Of a stretch of DNA of 44,414 nucleotides, positions 1 through 8,437 are shown one piece after another. Below the pieces are notes generated by a model, which saw only the letters and a list, made by a program, of their open reading frames with translations, was not told where the DNA came from and did no database searches. This DNA comes from Chitinophaga barathri (lineage in GTDB: Bacteria; Bacteroidota; Bacteroidia; Chitinophagales; Chitinophagaceae). The stretch lies in contig NZ_RMBX01000023.1 in the NCBI RefSeq assembly GCF_003807585.1, positions 1 through 44,414 on the forward strand, written 5' to 3'. Positions within the stretch are counted from its first letter, which is position 1. Each line of letters opens with the position of its first letter. A program made the translations under genes and the position numbers.

Positions 1-154
1 GTCTACACCGGGTCTACACCGGGTCTACACCGGGTCTACACCGGGTCTACACCGGGTCTACACCGGGTCTACACCGGGTCTACACCGGGTCTACACCGGG
101 TCTACACCGGGTCTACACCGGGTCTACGCCGGGTCTACGCCGGGTCTACACCGC
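1..154. repeat. 11-bp tandem repeat array, truncated by window edge
   Basis: Fourteen head-to-tail copies of the 11-bp unit GTCTACACCGG fill the first 154 bases. Copies 12 and 13 carry G for A at unit position 7, and the last copy ends in C instead of G. Copies are otherwise identical and there are no spacers, so this is a minisatellite, not a CRISPR. The array starts at base 1, so its true length is unknown. The unit is not a multiple of three and no gene reads through it convincingly. Confidence 0.97.
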
Positions 155-343
155 AAATCATTGTAAACCTATACCAGGACAAGACCGTTTTTCCCGGGAA
201 GAAGCCGCTGCAAATATCTTCAGGCCGGAAGACAAGGGGTTACAAAAACCGTCTTTACAGGCACAAAAAACTTCCCCGGCGGAAATGGATATACGCAGGT
301 GCCAACCGGGGCGTTCGGGGTCAGTAATCAGCCTGCAAGGCAC
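155..343. other. intergenic, nothing recognised
   Basis: Between the minisatellite and the terminator of the RRM gene no gene, RNA or clear regulatory signal could be seen. A minus-strand open frame here overlaps the end of the RRM gene and has a low-complexity translation, so it was not accepted. Confidence 0.5.
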
Positions 344-370
344 AAAAAAAAGGCTTCCTGCAGGAAGCCT
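344..370 (-). terminator. rho-independent terminator of the RRM gene
   Basis: A perfect 20-bp inverted repeat (AGGCTTCCTG/CAGGAAGCCT, 351-370) is followed on the minus strand by a run of T (344-350). It lies just downstream of the RRM gene stop codon. Confidence 0.85.
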
Positions 371-398
371 TTTATAGTGTCGAATAGATGTAAGCCAA

Positions 399-722
399 TT
401 AATAACGACGATCGCGGCCACCGCCACCATATCCACCGCCACCGGGCCTGCCACCTCTGTTGCCGCCACCTGTGTTGGGTGCTTTCGGACGTGCTTCGTT
501 GACCATCAGCTGTTTGCCTTCCACTTCACTACCGTTCAGACTCTCCATTGCCTTTGTACCTTCTTCTTGGTTAGGCATTTCAACGAATCCAAAACCACGT
601 GAACGACCGGTTTCGTGATCTTTAATGATTTTTGCGGAGGTAACTTGCCCGAATTCGCTGAAGATTTGGTGAAGGTCCTCATCGTTCAACCTGTAATGCA
701 GGTTGGCTACGTAGATGTTCAT
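399..722 (-). CDS. RRM-domain RNA-binding protein with glycine-rich tail
   Basis: This 107-aa protein has one RNA recognition motif over residues 1-78. RNP2 (IYVANL) lies at residues 3-8 and RNP1 (RGFGFVEM) at 42-49; both carry the aromatic residues that stack on RNA bases. Residues 84-107 form a Gly/Arg-rich tail with RGG-like elements. Proteins of this size and layout are common in Bacteroidota and cyanobacteria and are usually described as cold- or stress-induced RNA-binding proteins, a role inferred here. The gene is monocistronic, with its own terminator and an AT-rich leader of about 250 bp upstream. The ATG start puts RNP2 right at the N-terminus, as in the family. Confidence 0.93.
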   Translation of the reverse strand: MNIYVANLHYRLNDEDLHQIFSEFGQVTSAKIIKDHETGRSRGFGFVEMPNQEEGTKAMESLNGSEVEGKQLMVNEARPKAPNTGGGNRGGRPGGGGYGGGGRDRRY

Positions 723-972
723 GATAAAAAAATTAAAAAATGAAAAATAATATTGAAGTTAAGGAATTAACTGAATAAAAAAAGAACTCCCCGCATTTTT
801 CAAGGATTTGACGTATTTGATATATATGTTAAATAACCGTTAAATGCAATATCATAGCCGGTTTACACGGATTATATGCAGGGTAAAAAAATGTGAAAAT
901 CGGGGATGAAAGCGTTATGTATTAAAAAATTTCGTAAATTCAGTACAGGCCGGATTAAATGGCACGCCAACT

Positions 973-1692
973 ATGAAAGCATTGAGTGACACATGGTTCG
1001 CGGAAGGGTTCATCGATTTTGAGCTGAAAAAATATACCCTGCTCGCGTACCTCCAGGAGATCAACCGTTATTTTAACGAGAACAAACTGTACCCGCAGCT
1101 CGGAGATGTCATCTTCCATTACAACAACCTGGCGGCTTTCAGGGACAATAAACAATTCCTTCAGCAACACTTTCCCAAACGCCTTACCGCCGTAAATATG
1201 GAGCGCCTCCAGCTCCTGTACGAACAGATGATTGCGGACGACGAACTGATGGACGAGCTGGAATCCATCCTCCAGTACGCGTTACAGAAGATGAACGGCA
1301 CCATCAAAGAGGGCACGGAGATATACGAATTTGTACAGGAAAAACTGAATATCACACCGGTGGGCCTCATTCCGCTGGACAGCCAGGAAGGCTACATGCT
1401 ACTGTCAGACGGGCGTTTCAGCGATACGCGCGTATACCGTTACCGCCTTACCATCTTCGAAAGGCATGATGAAAAATATCGCGGCATTCATACCGACTAC
1501 ATCAGCACCTACACGCGAAGCCTTACCCAGACCTACTCCGGCATTAAGCGCGACCTGATCCGCCATCGTAAAGACCTGCCTAACCCGGCAGTATATACGG
1601 TGGAAACAGACCTGGTGTTTCCGGTGGAAGAAACTTTACTGCCGGTGGCCAAACGCAGCCTGGTGAAGTATATCACGGTAGGCAACGCATAG
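973..1692 (+). CDS. conserved-looking protein of unknown function
   Basis: I do not recognise this 239-aa protein. It has no signal peptide, membrane segment or known catalytic motif that I can see. Residues 1-130 look mostly helical, rich in Glu, Leu and Lys with aromatic residues. Residues 130-239 contain alternating hydrophobic stretches that suggest beta structure. Composition and codon use match the neighbouring genes. It stands alone on the plus strand, divergent from the RRM gene and convergent with the DUF4230 gene. The ATG at 973 is the first in frame, and no strong promoter was found upstream. Confidence 0.8.
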   Translation: MKALSDTWFAEGFIDFELKKYTLLAYLQEINRYFNENKLYPQLGDVIFHYNNLAAFRDNKQFLQQHFPKRLTAVNMERLQLLYEQMIADDELMDELESILQYALQKMNGTIKEGTEIYEFVQEKLNITPVGLIPLDSQEGYMLLSDGRFSDTRVYRYRLTIFERHDEKYRGIHTDYISTYTRSLTQTYSGIKRDLIRHRKDLPNPAVYTVETDLVFPVEETLLPVAKRSLVKYITVGNA

Positions 1693-1745
1693 ATGCATCA
1701 GCATAAAAATGTAACCCCACCGCAAAAACAATTGCCCGCGCCCTA

Positions 1746-1782
1746 TAAAAAAAGCTCGGCCGGTAAATTCCCCGCCAGGCTT
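1746..1782 (-). terminator. probable terminator of the GNAT-DUF4230 pair
   Basis: An imperfect hairpin (1752-1782, AAGCT...AGGCTT with two mismatches in a GC-rich stem) is followed on the minus strand by seven T (complement of 1747-1753). It lies downstream of the DUF4230 gene, between two convergent genes. Confidence 0.5.
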
Positions 1783-1809
1783 AAATGTCTTTGAAACCTT
1801 TACCAGTAG

Positions 1810-2424
1810 CTATTTCAGTTGCAACCGTTTAGGCGCTTCGCTCCCGAATTTTATCTCTACATCATACTTCAGCGGCGCATAATAAGTGCCGATGATCTTC
1901 CTGATCTTTTCCTTGCTTTGCTCAATATACTGGCCGTTATTTTTCAATTGTTCCCGGGAAGTTTCATAAAGTTTTTTCTGTACATCCGTATAGGTTTCAT
2001 CGTCAGAAAACATCAGCCAGCCTTTTTTATTGGCGGTCTCCATCTGGTTCAGCCGCAGCTCGTAACTTAGCAGGGCCGGGGCCGGGAGGCTTACCGTGAT
2101 CAGTTTGTCCTTTTGCGAAACGGAGAAATTCTGGTCCGTTACATTCACGCCATACTTCGCGGTATAAGGCACCGTCACCCAGATAGTATTTTCGGCGAAA
2201 ACGCGTTTCAGGTTGTCCGTCCATTCCCCGTTGTTCTCCACATTGCTGCGTTTGATGGAGGCGCTGCCCTGCACCTCAAGGCTCGCCAGTTCGGCGATCT
2301 CTTTTACGATCAGGCTGTTGGACAGCACCTGCTGGTTCACGTTCTTTGAGCCGGAACACCGGCCCAGCATGAAAATGCCGATTACAAAAAGAACAATGAC
2401 CGCCCATTGGATGATCTTCTTCAT
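1810..2424 (-). CDS. DUF4230-like membrane-anchored protein
   Basis: This 204-aa protein has one N-terminal hydrophobic segment (about residues 4-20) followed by a soluble domain. A Cys occurs at the end of that segment, but an Arg precedes it, so it is not a good lipobox and membrane anchoring is more likely. The soluble part, with repeated short beta-like stretches and a late Lys/Glu-rich helix, resembles the DUF4230 family as I remember it; no biochemical role is known to me. The gene starts 10 bp after the GNAT gene stops, so the two are probably cotranscribed. Family assignment is from memory. Confidence 0.75.
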   Translation of the reverse strand: MKKIIQWAVIVLFVIGIFMLGRCSGSKNVNQQVLSNSLIVKEIAELASLEVQGSASIKRSNVENNGEWTDNLKRVFAENTIWVTVPYTAKYGVNVTDQNFSVSQKDKLITVSLPAPALLSYELRLNQMETANKKGWLMFSDDETYTDVQKKLYETSREQLKNNGQYIEQSKEKIRKIIGTYYAPLKYDVEIKFGSEAPKRLQLK

Positions 2425-2434
2425 ACGAATATTT

Positions 2435-2905
2435 TTATGAGTGCGCCGCGTTCATTTCGGCGTACGTTTTACCAATCCTTTTACTCATGGACCTTTCCGG
2501 GAACTCCCATACGGCGAAACCAAACTGCTCGTACAGCCCCTGCGCATCCATGGTGATGAGCATCATGCGGCGTACATCCTGCAGGCCGGGGTGGGCGAGT
2601 ATCACCTCCATCAGCCATTTGCTCAGTCCGCGTTTGCGCCAGGCATCCAGCACAAATACGTCCGCAAGATAAGCGAAGGTAGCCATGTCTGTGATCACGC
2701 GGGCAAAGCCGATCTGCTGCCCGTCTTCCGCATACAGCCCGAAACACAGGGAGCCTTCTATGCTCCTTTCCACGATTGCGCGGGGAATGCCTTCCGCCCA
2801 ATAAGATTCTACGGAGAGGTAATGGTGGATCACATCGATCCGGAGCAGGGAGTTGTCTGTGGAAATGAGGAATCCTTCTTTCCGGGCTTCAATTATTCGT
2901 TGCAT
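2435..2905 (-). CDS. GNAT family N-acetyltransferase
   Basis: This 156-aa protein has the GCN5-related acetyltransferase fold along its whole length. The central strand and acetyl-CoA loop are seen as DVFVLDAWRKRGLSKWLM, matching motif A (R/Q-x-x-G-x-G/A) with the second glycine replaced by Ser. The C-terminal YEQFGF is the typical motif B end. The acetyl acceptor cannot be predicted. It is the first gene of a likely two-gene transcript with the DUF4230 gene. The ATG start is the only reasonable one in frame. Confidence 0.88.
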   Translation of the reverse strand: MQRIIEARKEGFLISTDNSLLRIDVIHHYLSVESYWAEGIPRAIVERSIEGSLCFGLYAEDGQQIGFARVITDMATFAYLADVFVLDAWRKRGLSKWLMEVILAHPGLQDVRRMMLITMDAQGLYEQFGFAVWEFPERSMSKRIGKTYAEMNAAHS

Positions 2906-2925
2906 GGTCTCTTGATTAAGGCCCT

Positions 2926-2961
2926 AAAAATAATAAAAACGCCGGATGCATAGACCCGGCG
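2926..2961 (-). terminator. rho-independent terminator of the AraC-type gene
   Basis: A CGCCGG (2940-2945) / CCGGCG (2956-2961) stem with a 10-base loop is followed on the minus strand by a T-rich tract (2926-2939). It lies 30 bases past the regulator stop codon. Confidence 0.75.
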
Positions 2962-2991
2962 CTCTTAATATTCCGTACGCTTGTTAAAAAG

Positions 2992-3639
2992 CTATGCGTA
3001 TCGTTGCCTGCGCAGCAGACGAGTGTACAGCTGCGGGGTCAGCCCGGTTACTTCCATAAACTGGCGTTCCAGTGTATGGCGGCTGGTTTTGAAACGCAGG
3101 GCAAGCTCCAGCATGGCCACCTGCCCTTTTTGTTCAGTTAGGTAATCCACCATTTCATCCACCTGGCGGAGTGCCGGTTGCTGATGCGGTAATAGGCTTT
3201 CCAGGGCCGTGTCCAGGATATGATGAATTGAATGGATGTCTGAAGTCTGGTTCAGCTGGTCCGCCGTGTCTTTCCAGCGTGCGCTCACCTTGGTGAGGTC
3301 GCGGAAATAATTGGTCACGGATTCCATGCTGATGCCCATCAGCCGGTGGCTGGCGTATGCATTCAGCTGCACGATCACTGCGTTCAGCGGCCCGGTCACC
3401 CGTGCATCCACCGAACAGGTAAATGGTCCCGTTACAGATGCTTCAGGCAGTTCAAAAGCCGCATGATCCATGGGTTTGAATGCCAATCCGCCCTGTTGAA
3501 TGAAAACCAGGTATTGTTTCCCCGCAGTAAAGAGTTTCTTTTTTGCAATCTCCGCAGCTGAAGTGATGTTCTGCAGAACGATATACTTTTGCACAAAAGG
3601 ATGCAAAGTATTCTTAGGATAAAGGATATAGGTGTTCAT
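2992..3639 (-). CDS. AraC-type transcriptional regulator with shortened DNA-binding domain
   Basis: This 215-aa protein has an N-terminal sensor-like region (residues 1-150), similar to the DUF6597-type domain found in Bacteroidota AraC regulators, then an AraC helix-turn-helix beginning near residue 158. The first helix-turn-helix is clear at about residues 174-199 (LALRFKTSRHTLERQF...TGLTP). The chain stops at residue 215, where related proteins usually continue for about 40 residues with the second helix-turn-helix. The end is followed by a terminator, and I see no frame that restores the missing part, so the short form looks native. The gene is monocistronic. Targets are unknown. It may bind DNA through one element, act as a dimer, or be decaying. 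Confidence 0.82.
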   Translation of the reverse strand: MNTYILYPKNTLHPFVQKYIVLQNITSAAEIAKKKLFTAGKQYLVFIQQGGLAFKPMDHAAFELPEASVTGPFTCSVDARVTGPLNAVIVQLNAYASHRLMGISMESVTNYFRDLTKVSARWKDTADQLNQTSDIHSIHHILDTALESLLPHQQPALRQVDEMVDYLTEQKGQVAMLELALRFKTSRHTLERQFMEVTGLTPQLYTRLLRRQRYA

Positions 3640-3784
3640 AGGACTAATTGCGGTTTTATCTGTGAACCTTCCGCGCTAATTACTGATGTAAATATAGCTA
3701 AATTCCTATATGCAAGATCATTTTAATTAGAAAAATTTCTACGATACGTGGAAGTTGTTGAAAATCTTCCACTTAACGACAAAA

Positions 3785-3812
3785 TAACAAAGCCCCGGGA
3801 TCAACCGGGGCT
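3785..3812 (-). terminator. terminator of the S9 peptidase gene
   Basis: AGCCCCGG (3791-3798) and CCGGGGCT (3805-3812) form an 8-bp stem with a 6-base loop. The minus strand continues with a mixed T-rich tract. It follows the peptidase stop codon by 23 bases. Confidence 0.7.
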
Positions 3813-3835
3813 TCGTACTATTAAAACGTTGAAAA

Positions 3836-6667
3836 TCAATAATCCAATCCCCAATCCTTTCCTTTTTCGGTAGCCGGTACACCTTTGCTCAGCCATTTCG
3901 GGGCGGGGGCGCCTTTCAGAAAATGGTCGAAGAACTGCTGCTCCCGCACCTGGATGTCTTTCCGGTTCTGCCGCTGAACCAGGTTATGGGCCTCTCCATT
4001 ATAATTAAGCATCCATACCGGTTTGCCCAGGCGGCGCATGGCGGTGAACATTTCAATGCCCTGGTACCAGGGTACGGCCCCGTCCGCATCATTGTGCATG
4101 ATGGCCAGCGGCGTGGTCACTTTGGGAATATGGAAAAGCGGCGAGTTTTCGATGTACAGCTCGGGTTTGTCCCACAGCGTGGCGCCGATGCGGCTCTGGG
4201 AATGTTCGTACTGGAACTGCCTGTTCATCCCGCTTTCCCAGCGGATGCCACCGTAGGCGCTCGTCATGTTGGCCACCGGCGCGCCGGCCCATGCGGCTTT
4301 GAATAACGGCGTGGCGGTAATAAGGTAACATACCTGGTAACCGCCCCAGCTCTGGCCTTGGATACCCATGTTAGCTTTGTCTATCCAGGGATTTTTAGCC
4401 AGTGCTTCGGCGCCGCTTACGATGTAATCATAAGCGCTTTTGCCCGGGCGGCCCGTTTCATACCGGATGTCCGGCGCGAGCACCACATAACCGCGGCTTA
4501 CGAAGAACGTAATGTTCAGCCTCGATGGGGTGGGCGCGGGCGCCTGGTAGGTGTACAGCCCGTCCGTCAGTTTTTCGTAGAAATAAATAAGGACGGGATA
4601 TTTTTTATTCGGGTCAAAGTCTTCTGGTTTGTAAAGGATGCCTTCGGTGGTTTTGCCGTTGTAGGTATTCCAGCTGAAAAGCTCCGCGGTGCCCCAGTTG
4701 TATTGCTGCTGCTGCGGGTTCAGCGCGCTGATGCGTTCCGCTTTGGCTACGTCCGCACCCGCGAACACATCCGGCGATTCTGAAAAGTTGCTCCGCTGGA
4801 ACAGGTACATGTCCGCGTTTTTCGCCTTGTCCACGGCGGAGTAGGACCAGGGGCCCATCACCAGTTGCTGCGGGCCTTTTTTATCCTGGAGTTTCAGGCT
4901 CCACAAGCCGCCGTATTTGCTGGAATCGTTTTGCGCAGCTAGCAGCAGCGATTGTTTGGGAAGATAAAAACGTTCGTCCCTGTCCAGCTTCAGGATGCGG
5001 AAAGAAGTACGCTGCCTGCGGCCTTCGCCTTTGGTGAGGTTCACCGGGGCTTCCCTGGCCAGCGGGTCCACCTGCCAGATATCGTAACGGTCGTTGATAT
5101 ACACATATTTATCATGCTCCTGCCAGCCGTTCACACCGTAGGGGCGCGGGTAATCGGGCATGTCCATCTCTTCGTCCGTGATACGCGCCGGAATGTTTGC
5201 GCTGATCACGCGGCTGGTACCGGTGGCGGTTTCGTAGGTATGCCACTGGCCTTCCGGCTGGTCGAACCAAAGGATAAAACGGGCTTCGGGAGAAATGAAG
5301 AAGGTGCCGTCCACCTCTGTTTTGATAGGTTTACGCTCACCCGTGCTGATGTTCACAGCGTAACCGGTTTTGAGCGTACTGCCGGTCCATTGCAAGGCCA
5401 CGCGGCTGTTCGCATCCGTATAACCGAAACCGTACGCGGCGTTTCCTTCGTCGCCGGGCAAGAAGTTTTCCATGGAAAGATCACCAAGCTGTACCATCCG
5501 CTGCTGCGCGGGAAAGTACACAGCGGCGTAATTCCTTTTCAGTTCCCTGTCGAGGTTTTTCAGCTGCATGGTTTGCAGGTAATCGTCCTGGTAATGCCAC
5601 ACATCCACTTTCGCCACTTCAAAATCCACGATGGTGGTGTCTTTCGGTTTGGGGATAGGGGCGGTGCCAAAAAAGAGGCGTTCGCCGTTGCGGGAAAAAG
5701 TGAGTGTGCCGTCTTCGGAAACGCTCCATTTCGCCGGGATGCCTTGTGTGGATTTTGTGACAGCTATCCGCGCGCTGTCCTGCCCGGGTTTAAAATAATA
5801 CAGGGCGTAAAATTTCTGCAATGCTTTTGCGCTGTCGCGGCTGCCGAGGTAGGCCAGCTGCTGACCATTGTCGTCAAAGGAAAACTGTGCAAAGGTGCCA
5901 TGCCCGTTGCTGAGTATGTTTGATTTCCGGCTGGCCACGTCCCAGAGCATCACCGAGGGTTTGGCCAGGGAATCTTTTTTAGGAGGATTAGTGACCAGCA
6001 CGAGGCGGTTGCCGGGTTTGCTGATGGTGTAGGAGGTCACGCTTTTTATGGTGTCCGCCTGCTGTTTGCCGAGGTACATGATCACGAGGTCGCCCGCGTC
6101 CGCGCCGCCGGGTTTGCCGGGAGCGTCATCGTCCGCATCCGCCGTGCCGTCCTTCAGGGGAGCGGGTTTCACGAGGGTGGCCCGGGCGGAGGTGTCTTTG
6201 GGTTTTTCCTTCAGGTAGGCCAGCAGCCCGCTGCCTTTTTCCGGTGTTTTGAATGATTTAACGGCCGGTATCCTGGTGATGCTGGTCTGCCCCAGCTCCA
6301 GTATGCCGAGGGAATCCTTGGGCATGTCCGCGGGGAGTTTCTTTTTGATACGCGCCTGCCGCGTGTCCTGGAAAAGCGGTTTGATGTAAAAAACCACGTA
6401 GCGGGAATCTTCCGTGATCACCGGTGCGGAACCACGCGGCACGCTTACCTGCTGGCCGTTGCGAAGGTTGCGGATCACCAGCGTGGCGTCCCCTTCCTGC
6501 GGGGTCACGGTGTAGGCGGCCCACTGGCCATTGTTGCTGATGGTTTTAACGCCAATGCTTTGCCAGCCATCGTATACGGTATGGTCCAGCGGTTTTTTGG
6601 ATTGGGCAAATACACATGCCGGCATAAGAAAGGCCAGGGATAAGCCCCACCTTAGGGATCGTGTCAT
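3836..6667 (-). CDS. S9 family serine peptidase (prolyl oligopeptidase/DPP-like), secreted
   Basis: This 943-aa protein starts with a signal peptide (residues 1-21, ending VFA-Q), so it is exported to the periplasm or beyond. Residues 30 to about 640 form the beta-propeller-like region of S9 peptidases. The C-terminal alpha/beta hydrolase domain carries GQSWGG with nucleophile Ser773, Asp862 in HNDADGAV and His894 in GEAHN, a complete catalytic triad. Substrates are probably short proline- or acyl-peptides; specificity cannot be read. Residues around 170-190 form a low-complexity Ala/Asp/Gly/Pro linker within the propeller. The gene sits 84 bp after the EamA gene stop on the same strand and has its own terminator. 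Confidence 0.93.
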   Translation of the reverse strand: MTRSLRWGLSLAFLMPACVFAQSKKPLDHTVYDGWQSIGVKTISNNGQWAAYTVTPQEGDATLVIRNLRNGQQVSVPRGSAPVITEDSRYVVFYIKPLFQDTRQARIKKKLPADMPKDSLGILELGQTSITRIPAVKSFKTPEKGSGLLAYLKEKPKDTSARATLVKPAPLKDGTADADDDAPGKPGGADAGDLVIMYLGKQQADTIKSVTSYTISKPGNRLVLVTNPPKKDSLAKPSVMLWDVASRKSNILSNGHGTFAQFSFDDNGQQLAYLGSRDSAKALQKFYALYYFKPGQDSARIAVTKSTQGIPAKWSVSEDGTLTFSRNGERLFFGTAPIPKPKDTTIVDFEVAKVDVWHYQDDYLQTMQLKNLDRELKRNYAAVYFPAQQRMVQLGDLSMENFLPGDEGNAAYGFGYTDANSRVALQWTGSTLKTGYAVNISTGERKPIKTEVDGTFFISPEARFILWFDQPEGQWHTYETATGTSRVISANIPARITDEEMDMPDYPRPYGVNGWQEHDKYVYINDRYDIWQVDPLAREAPVNLTKGEGRRQRTSFRILKLDRDERFYLPKQSLLLAAQNDSSKYGGLWSLKLQDKKGPQQLVMGPWSYSAVDKAKNADMYLFQRSNFSESPDVFAGADVAKAERISALNPQQQQYNWGTAELFSWNTYNGKTTEGILYKPEDFDPNKKYPVLIYFYEKLTDGLYTYQAPAPTPSRLNITFFVSRGYVVLAPDIRYETGRPGKSAYDYIVSGAEALAKNPWIDKANMGIQGQSWGGYQVCYLITATPLFKAAWAGAPVANMTSAYGGIRWESGMNRQFQYEHSQSRIGATLWDKPELYIENSPLFHIPKVTTPLAIMHNDADGAVPWYQGIEMFTAMRRLGKPVWMLNYNGEAHNLVQRQNRKDIQVREQQFFDHFLKGAPAPKWLSKGVPATEKGKDWGLDY

Positions 6668-6751
6668 AGCAGAATGGTTTAGAACTTGGTTGAGACAAGC
6701 CCGAAATTAATAATTTTCCGGTGGACAGGATAGGTTTAAGAGGATGGACGG

Positions 6752-7639
6752 TCATGCCAGGGGCAGGCTGCGGCGGTGCTGGCGGAGCACGCGGAGCATC
6801 TGCAGCACGACGGACAGCAGGATGAGCCCCAGGCCGGCGTAAAACCCTCCCTGCAACAGTTTGTTTTCCTGGAAAATAATAAAGGCCAGGACGATGCTGT
6901 ATAGCGGTTCGAGGTTAAAACACAGGTTCACCGTAAAAGCGGAGATCTTCGTCAGCGCGTGCATAGACAGGGAGTACATGAGCACGGTGCAGAACCAGGC
7001 GAGGATCAGCAGGTACACGGTATCCATCGCGGAGGGCAGGAAAGAGGCTACCGGGAAGGCGCTGAGGTAAAAGGGCATGAGCAGGCTGAGGCCGAGGAAA
7101 CCGATGCTCAGTTCATAAAAGGTGATGCTGGCGGTATCGTATTTCACCACCAGTCTTTTGTTGAACACGGTGAACAGGGCGCAGAACATGGAGGAGATAA
7201 TACCCAGGATGATGCCCGTGCGATATTGCGTGTCAAAATGAAAGATCAGCAGGATGCCCGCGAGGGTGAGCATACTGAGGAGCACTTCTATCCTGTCGAA
7301 CCGGCGGCGGTTGATCAGCGGGTCGAAGATGGCGGTGAAGAGGCTGGTGAGGGAAAAACAGACCACGCCGATGGACACGTTCGCGTATTTGATGCTGCCG
7401 TAGAAAAAGATCCAGTGCAGCATCACGATACAGCCGGTGCCGCCGATGCGGAGGATGGCCTGCATGGGCAGTTTTTTCAGTTTACCCTGCCAGCGGAATA
7501 AAATGTACATGGTGACGGCGGTGATCAGCAGCCGGTACCATACGAGCATACCTTCATTCAGGGAGATCAGTTTACCGAGAATACCGGTAAAACCTGCGAG
7601 AAAAACAGAAAGATGGAGCTGTAAGAATGCTTTTTTCAC
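6752..7639 (-). CDS. EamA/DMT-superfamily transporter
   Basis: This 295-aa hydrophobic protein has about ten membrane segments in two halves, the usual form of two EamA domains of the drug/metabolite transporter superfamily. Segments begin with HLSVFLAGFTGILGKLI at the N-terminus and end with a membrane segment followed by a basic Arg/His-rich tail. The substrate is unknown; family members export amino acids, nucleosides or metabolites. The start codon is GTG at 7637-7639, nine bases after the GT2 glycosyltransferase stop, so it is probably cotranscribed with the genes upstream. No ATG lies earlier in frame within the gap. Confidence 0.88.
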   Translation of the reverse strand: MKKAFLQLHLSVFLAGFTGILGKLISLNEGMLVWYRLLITAVTMYILFRWQGKLKKLPMQAILRIGGTGCIVMLHWIFFYGSIKYANVSIGVVCFSLTSLFTAIFDPLINRRRFDRIEVLLSMLTLAGILLIFHFDTQYRTGIILGIISSMFCALFTVFNKRLVVKYDTASITFYELSIGFLGLSLLMPFYLSAFPVASFLPSAMDTVYLLILAWFCTVLMYSLSMHALTKISAFTVNLCFNLEPLYSIVLAFIIFQENKLLQGGFYAGLGLILLSVVLQMLRVLRQHRRSLPLA

Positions 7640-7648
7640 GGTTAAGGA

Positions 7649-8365
7649 TTAGCCAAATAAGCTTTGCCACTGTATCTTCAATACGCCTAAAATGCCTTCC
7701 TTCACAATGCCTTTGCTCATTTTGGAATAGCCTTCCTTTCGGTCTATAAAAGTGATGGGAACTTCTTTGATTGTAAAGCCCAGTTTCCAGGCGGTAAATT
7801 TCATTTCGATCTGGAATGCGTAGCCCACAAACTGGATCTTGTCAAGCTTGATTTTTTCAAGCACTTCGCGTTTATAACACACAAAACCCGCGGTTGCATC
7901 CTTTACCGGTATCCAGGTTACACAGCGTACGTAAATGGATGCGCCATAGCTCAGTACAGCGCGGTTCCAGGGCCAGTTTTCCGTTTTGCCGCCGCGTACA
8001 TAGCGGGAGCCTACGGCCACATCGGCGCCTTCGTGTGCGCATGCCTGGTAGAGGCGTACGAGGTCTTTGGGGTTGTGGGAAAAGTCCGCATCCATCTCGA
8101 AGATGTATTGGTAACCCTTTGCCAGCGCCCATTTGAATCCATGGATATATGCAGTGCCCAGGCCTTGTTTCCCGCTTCTTTCTTCAATGAAAAGTTGACC
8201 GGGATGCTCCGCCTGCATTGATTTTACGATCGCGCCGGTGCCATCCGGAGAACCGTCGTCTACGATCAGGATATGAAAGTCCTGCTGCAATGAGATCACC
8301 GCCCCGATGATCTGGCGGATATTGTCCTTCTCATTGTACGTAGGTATGATAACTAATTTTTCCAA
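7649..8365 (-). CDS. GT2 glycosyltransferase, polyprenol-phosphate mannosyl/glycosyltransferase type
   Basis: This 238-aa protein is a GT-A fold glycosyltransferase similar to dolichyl-phosphate mannose synthase (DPM1). The N-terminal strand VIIPTYNEKDNI, the nucleotide-sugar motif IVDDGSPDGT (about residues 34-43), the DAD metal-binding motif in FEMDADFSHNP and the GSRYVRGG segment are all present. There is no C-terminal membrane segment, as in the soluble single-domain form. It likely transfers a sugar from a nucleotide donor to a polyprenyl phosphate at the inner membrane. The start codon is TTG at 8363-8365. A TAA codon directly precedes it and the first strand begins at residue 3, so no other start is possible. 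Confidence 0.9.
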   Translation of the reverse strand: MEKLVIIPTYNEKDNIRQIIGAVISLQQDFHILIVDDGSPDGTGAIVKSMQAEHPGQLFIEERSGKQGLGTAYIHGFKWALAKGYQYIFEMDADFSHNPKDLVRLYQACAHEGADVAVGSRYVRGGKTENWPWNRAVLSYGASIYVRCVTWIPVKDATAGFVCYKREVLEKIKLDKIQFVGYAFQIEMKFTAWKLGFTIKEVPITFIDRKEGYSKMSKGIVKEGILGVLKIQWQSLFG

Positions 8366-8437
8366 TTAGCACGGTTTTTAATAAGGATGGCAAAAATAGA
8401 TAAAGTCGCGCGCAAATTAGCACGTTTTAATAAAACA

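Noticed and set aside
1..154. Possible CRISPR array
   Set aside because: Units are contiguous with no spacers and only 11 bases long.
158..469. 103-codon minus-strand open frame between the minisatellite and the RRM gene
   Set aside because: It overlaps the glycine-rich end of the RRM gene, crosses its terminator and has an Ala/Val low-complexity N-terminus.
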